The position numbers and the translations under genes were made by a program. This document shows, piece by piece, positions 5,951 to 9,200 of a stretch of 9,200 nt of DNA (its first letter is position 1; the number at the start of each line of letters is the position of its first letter). The notes under the pieces are model-generated. The model was not told the DNA's origin and did no database searches. It saw only the letters and a program-made list of their open reading frames with translations. The stretch lies in NCBI GenBank assembly GCA_003156695.1, contig PMHN01000184.1, positions 12,412 through 21,611 of the forward strand, read 5' to 3'. Source of the stretch: Gammaproteobacteria bacterium (GTDB lineage: Bacteria > Pseudomonadota > Gammaproteobacteria > Steroidobacterales > Steroidobacteraceae).

Positions 5951-7729
5951 ATGTACCGAGCGCCTTTGCGTGAAATGCGCTTCGTCCTGGAGGAGCTCCT
6001 GGGGAGCTCGAGCCTGAGCGCCTCACCGCTGCTGGGCGAGTACTCGGACGAGCTGGCGCAATCGGTGCTCGAGGAGGCCGCGCGGTTCGCCCAGTCGGTG
6101 CTTGATCCCCTGAACCACCCGGGCGACACCCAGGGCGCGCGCTGGACCGCGGACGGCGTCGTCACGGCGCCGGGATTTCGCGAGGCCTACAAGCAGTTTG
6201 CGGACGGCGGCTGGCCGGCGCTCGGGTCGGCACCGGACTTCGGCGGCCAGCGCGTGCCGCAGGTGCTCGGTACCGCGGTCGGGGAGTTCTGGGGCTCCTC
6301 CAACCTCGCCTTCAAGTTGGGTCCGATGCTGACCCACGGCGCGGTACACGCACTCGAGCTGTGCGGCTCGCCGCTGCAGAAGCAACTGTATCTGCCGAAG
6401 ATGGTGAACGGCGAGTGGACCGGCACCATGGTGCTGACTGAGCCGCAGGCAGGCTCGGACCTCGGCCAGGTGCGCATGCGCGCGACGCCCGCTGGCGATC
6501 ACTACCTTCTCTTTGGCCAGAAAATCTTCATCACCTGGGGCGACCACGATCTGACGGCCAACACCCTCCATATGGTGATCGCCCGCATCGACGGCGCGCC
6601 TCCGGGCGTCAAGGGCATCTCGCTTTTTATCGTACCGAAAGTACTGGTGAACGCCGACGGCTCGCTCGGCGAGCGCAACGACGTGCGTTGCCTGTCCATC
6701 GAGCACAAGCTCGGTATCCACGCGAGCCCCACCTGCGTGCTCGGCTTCGGCGAGAAGAGCGGCGCCGTCGGCTACCTGGTCGGGGAGCCGGGCCGGGGCC
6801 TCGAATACATGTTCATCATGATGAACAGCGCGCGGCTCTCGGTGGGCAGTGAAGGGTACGCGGTCGGTGAGCGCGCCTTTCAGCACGCGGCGGACTGGGC
6901 GCGCACGCGCGTGCAGGGCAAGCCGCCGGTCGCGGCGGCTGCCGGTCCTGCGCCCATCATCAATCACCCCGACGTCAAACGCATGCTGCTCATGATGAAG
7001 TCGCAGGTGGAGGCGTCGCGCGCGCTCATTCTCTATACCGCGTTCCAGTTCGACCTGGCCGAGTACAGCGCGGACGAAGCGGCCCGCAAGGCCGGCCGGG
7101 CGCGCGGCGAGCTGCTGACGCCAATCGCCAAGGGCTGGTGCACCGAGATCGGCAACGAGGTCGCCGGCATCGGCCTGCAGATTCACGGTGGCATGGGCTT
7201 CATCGAGGAGACCGGCGCCGCGCAGTACGTGCGCGACGTGCGCATCACGACCATCTACGAAGGCACCACCGGCATCCAGTCAAACGATCTCATCGGCCGC
7301 AAGCTGGCGAAGGATCGGGGGGCTGCGATGGGCGCGTTCATCGCCGATATGGAGCGCGAGCTCGCGGCACTTGCCACGGCGGACGCCGCCGTGGACGCAA
7401 CCCGCAAGGCGGTGCTGGAGGCGGTGGGGTGTATGAAGAGCTCCACGCAATCACTGCTCAAGGCGCTCTCGATGCGCCCTGATGCGGGCATGGCGGTGTC
7501 GGTACCGTATCTGCGCCTGTGTGGCTACGTGATCGGCGGCTGGCTGCTGGCGAAATCGGCGGCCGTGGCGGCTGCCAAGCCCCCCGGGAGCGATCGCGAG
7601 TTCTATGCCGCCAAGGTCCGCACCGCCGCCTTCTATGCCACACACGTCATTCCGGTCGCACTCGGGCTGGCGCGCGTGATCGAGGGTGGGGCTGCGAGCG
7701 TGGTGGAGACGGACGCCGCACTGATCTGA
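5951..7729 (+). CDS. Acyl-CoA dehydrogenase, long FadE/DmdC-like type
   Basis: FAD-dependent enzyme of 592 residues, predicted to oxidise an acyl-CoA thioester to the trans-2-enoyl-CoA and pass electrons to an electron-transfer flavoprotein. The N-terminus MYRAPLREMRFVLEELLG is typical of the roughly 590-600-residue subgroup carrying an extra N-terminal segment and a C-terminal extension. The helical N domain (about 40-155) precedes the FAD/substrate motif GTMVLTEPQAGSDLG (158-172). A beta domain (to about 280) and a C-terminal helical domain follow, with GLQIHGGMGFIEE at 408-420 and the probable catalytic Glu437 in TIYEGTTGIQ. The extension (about 465-592) matches this subgroup. The ATG at 5951 has GGGGGA 6 nt upstream; an in-frame GTG at 5876 would add 25 unlike residues. 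The subgroup includes long-chain and 3-methylmercaptopropionyl-CoA dehydrogenases, so the substrate is open. The reductase gene follows by 26 bp. Confidence 0.93.
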   Translation: MYRAPLREMRFVLEELLGSSSLSASPLLGEYSDELAQSVLEEAARFAQSVLDPLNHPGDTQGARWTADGVVTAPGFREAYKQFADGGWPALGSAPDFGGQRVPQVLGTAVGEFWGSSNLAFKLGPMLTHGAVHALELCGSPLQKQLYLPKMVNGEWTGTMVLTEPQAGSDLGQVRMRATPAGDHYLLFGQKIFITWGDHDLTANTLHMVIARIDGAPPGVKGISLFIVPKVLVNADGSLGERNDVRCLSIEHKLGIHASPTCVLGFGEKSGAVGYLVGEPGRGLEYMFIMMNSARLSVGSEGYAVGERAFQHAADWARTRVQGKPPVAAAAGPAPIINHPDVKRMLLMMKSQVEASRALILYTAFQFDLAEYSADEAARKAGRARGELLTPIAKGWCTEIGNEVAGIGLQIHGGMGFIEETGAAQYVRDVRITTIYEGTTGIQSNDLIGRKLAKDRGAAMGAFIADMERELAALATADAAVDATRKAVLEAVGCMKSSTQSLLKALSMRPDAGMAVSVPYLRLCGYVIGGWLLAKSAAVAAAKPPGSDREFYAAKVRTAAFYATHVIPVALGLARVIEGGAASVVETDAALI

Positions 7730-7755
7730 TACGGCGTACCGCGGGTGAGAGTCGC

Positions 7756-8661
7756 ATGAACCGGCGCGAGTTGCTCGCAGGAGGCATCAACATGGCGGCG
7801 GCCATGAGCGTTCCAGCAGGGATCGGCGCGGCGGGCGACGCCGCATTGCTTACCCGCCAGGTACCCTCGAGCGGCGAGGCGTTGCCGGTCATCGGCCTTG
7901 GCACTTCGGGGCCTTTCGAAGTGAGCGAATCGGCAACGCAACGCGCGCCTCTCGCAGAAGTGCTCGCGGGCTTTTTTGCCGGTGGCGGCCGCTTCATCGA
8001 TACCTCGCCCATGTACTCGAGCGCCGAAGCGGTACTCGGTGATCTGCTGACCCCCGACATGCGCGCGCACGCCGCGCTCGCCACCAAGGTCTGGACGCGG
8101 GGCGCGCGCTCCGGCCTTGAGCAGATGACGCACTCGGCGCAACGGCTCAAGACCGCGCGCCTGGATCTCATCCAGGTACACAACCTGCTCGATCTCAACA
8201 CGCACCTGAAGACGCTACGCGCCTGGCGGGATGCAGGCCGGGTGCGCTACATCGGCGTCACTCATTACACCGTGTCCGCACACGCCGAACTCGCCCGGGT
8301 CATCGCCCGCGAGCGGCTGGACTTCGTGCAGTTCAACTACTCGCCGGTGACCCGCGCCGCGGAGACGCGCCTGCTGCCGCTCGCTGCCGAGCGCGGCGTG
8401 GCGGTGCTGGTGAATCGTCCGTTCGAGGACGGCGCGCTGTTTCGGGCAGTGCGCGAGCAGCCGTTGCCGGCGTGGGCGGCGGATATCGACGCGCGCAGCT
8501 GGGGACAGCTGGCGCTGAAATTCATCGTGTCGCACCCGGCGGTAACCTGCGTGATTCCAGCCACCGGCAAGCTCGCGCATCTGCGCGATAACCTCGGCGG
8601 CGGCCGCGGCCGGCTGCCGGATGCGCAGCAGCGCGAAGCGATTGCCAGGGCATTCGGCTGA
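7756..8661 (+). CDS. Aldo/keto reductase with twin-arginine-like signal
   Basis: Protein of 301 residues with a complete aldo/keto reductase barrel (about 42-300). The catalytic tetrad is visible as Asp82 and Tyr87 (FIDTSPMYSSAE), Lys111 (ALATKVW) and His142 (LDLIQVHNLL). Barrel strands include GRVRYIGVTHY, DFVQFNYSP and GVAVLVNRPF, and the cofactor-binding end reads VIPATGKLAHLRDNLGG. It should reduce an aldehyde or ketone with NAD(P)H. The N-terminus MNRRELLAGG plus a moderately hydrophobic Ala/Gly stretch to about residue 28 resembles a Tat signal, which would export the folded, cofactor-bound enzyme; twin-arginine aldo/keto reductases are known in databases. The start is supported by the signal and by GGTGAGAG just upstream. 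Spacing of 26 bp suggests cotranscription with the dehydrogenase. The substrate is unknown, and the hydrophobic core is short, so export is not certain. Confidence 0.92.
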   Translation: MNRRELLAGGINMAAAMSVPAGIGAAGDAALLTRQVPSSGEALPVIGLGTSGPFEVSESATQRAPLAEVLAGFFAGGGRFIDTSPMYSSAEAVLGDLLTPDMRAHAALATKVWTRGARSGLEQMTHSAQRLKTARLDLIQVHNLLDLNTHLKTLRAWRDAGRVRYIGVTHYTVSAHAELARVIARERLDFVQFNYSPVTRAAETRLLPLAAERGVAVLVNRPFEDGALFRAVREQPLPAWAADIDARSWGQLALKFIVSHPAVTCVIPATGKLAHLRDNLGGGRGRLPDAQQREAIARAFG

Positions 8662-8665
8662 ACGT

Positions 8666-8709
8666 ATGCGCATTGTCGATGCGCATTCACGATTCGGTTA
8701 AATGCGCAT
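8666..8709. repeat. Three copies of palindrome ATGCGCAT between convergent genes
   Basis: ATGCGCAT occurs exactly at 8666-8673, 8679-8686 and 8702-8709; the third is inside the last codons of the minus-strand gene. Since each unit is self-complementary, copies 1 and 2 can pair as an 8-bp stem with a 5-nt loop TGTCG, and copies 2 and 3 can pair across a 15-nt loop. A T-poor tail follows on either strand. The position between convergent genes fits a bidirectional transcript-end or mRNA-protecting structure; a protein-binding array is the alternative. Confidence 0.6.
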
Positions 8710-9200
8710 AGGCCGCCGCGTGCGCTTCGCCGGTACGCGCAGCCTGGGTGACACCGGTTCATTCAGGTTCTGCAGGAACAGGCGCCGTTCTTCGGGCGAC
8801 AGCGTTCCCCAGTTCACCTTGCCCGCATGCAGGCGCCGCAGCTGCGAATCACTTACCTGCGCCTGCGCGCGGTTCGCGCCCCGCCAGTTCGCGGGCAGGC
8901 GCTTCGTCGCCCCGTGACGCAGCAGATCCACGACCGCGGCGCCGACCAGCGGGTCACGCGTGAGGTCACTGTGGGCAACGCGTGCAAAGAAGGCGCGCGT
9001 GCCGGGCAACGCGGCGCTCGCGGCGGGCACCGTGCCGTCACCGGAGCGCGTGATGGTATAGAGGAAGTCATCGCCGCGCCTTGCGACGGCGGTGACCGTC
9101 GGCTGACCGATGCCGGCGATGGAAATAAAGCGTGCATCGGGCACCGCCAGCCGCTCTCGGTCAACGCGCGAGCCTTCAAGGAGCGCGGCGCGCGGCTGCG
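8698..9200 (-). CDS. Alpha/beta-hydrolase (lipase/esterase-like), C-terminal part
   Basis: The frame stays open to the right edge, so the N-terminal part, including the nucleophile elbow, lies outside the window. The visible part contains YTITRSGDGTVPAASAALPG and, about 20 residues later, FFARVAHSDLTRDPLVGAAV followed by VDLLRHG. This GDGTVPxxSA...H-S-x-L pattern is the Asp and His end of the catalytic triad in alpha/beta hydrolases of the lipase/LCAT/PGAP1-like sort. The protein then continues for about 65 residues into a basic tail (RVPAKRTRRPMRI) not needed for the fold, with a segment (WGTLSPEERRLFLQNLNEP) resembling a small helical region. A GTG at 9144 could serve as a start, but the frame upstream reads as normal protein. 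The substrate is unknown. It converges on the reductase gene with a 36-bp gap. Confidence 0.7.
   Translation of the reverse strand, partial: QPRAALLEGSRVDRERLAVPDARFISIAGIGQPTVTAVARRGDDFLYTITRSGDGTVPAASAALPGTRAFFARVAHSDLTRDPLVGAAVVDLLRHGATKRLPANWRGANRAQAQVSDSQLRRLHAGKVNWGTLSPEERRLFLQNLNEPVSPRLRVPAKRTRRPMRI

Noticed and set aside
6023..7186. Long minus-strand open frame opposite the acyl-CoA dehydrogenase
   Set aside because: It is antisense to a clear enzyme gene, with no known motif; the composition is that of a codon shadow.
1..9200. CRISPR array, tRNA, rRNA, insertion sequence, phage or toxin-antitoxin genes
   Set aside because: I saw no regularly spaced repeats, tRNA-like cloverleaf, transposase motifs or small paired toxin-antitoxin frames on either strand.

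Overview
The window is GC-rich chromosomal DNA with densely packed genes and strong G/C preference at third codon positions. The gene set is ordinary for a free-living proteobacterium: a LytS/LytTR two-component pair, an EAL-domain protein, a LysR regulator, an acyl-CoA dehydrogenase of the long FadE/DmdC-like type and a Tat-exported aldo/keto reductase. It suggests a high-GC gammaproteobacterium, perhaps of the Xanthomonadales/Nevskiales/Steroidobacterales kind, or possibly a betaproteobacterium. That placement is inference from gene style. I see no rRNA, tRNA, CRISPR array, insertion sequence, phage gene or integration scar.

Left part (1-4827). The 3' end of a DoxX-type membrane protein gene runs rightward off the left edge. 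It converges on three minus-strand genes: a degenerate EAL-domain protein (2437-4128), then a LytS-type membrane histidine kinase (1167-2297) and its LytTR response regulator (343-1167). Kinase and regulator overlap by one base (TGATG) and are surely one operon. A DUF1993 protein gene (4309-4827, minus) lies upstream of the EAL gene and is followed by a plausible intrinsic terminator. The EAL gene is therefore probably a separate unit. A gap of about 140 bp with a likely promoter separates it from the kinase.

Middle and right (4828-8661, plus strand). A LysR regulator is divergent from the DUF1993 gene. It is followed by a 592-residue acyl-CoA dehydrogenase and, 26 bp later, an aldo/keto reductase with a twin-arginine-like signal. 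The last two are likely one transcript, possibly controlled by the LysR protein.

Right edge (8698-9200, minus). The C-terminal part of an alpha/beta-hydrolase gene converges on the reductase gene. Between and into the two gene ends lie three copies of the palindrome ATGCGCAT.

The most interesting region is the EAL-LytS-LytTR block. The EAL protein appears to have lost key catalytic glutamates and has a long Pro/Ala linker, so it looks like a cyclic-di-GMP receptor or protein-interaction module rather than an enzyme. It sits next to a two-component pair whose apparent promoter is bracketed by an inverted repeat. I found nothing I can defend as a wholly new biological system.
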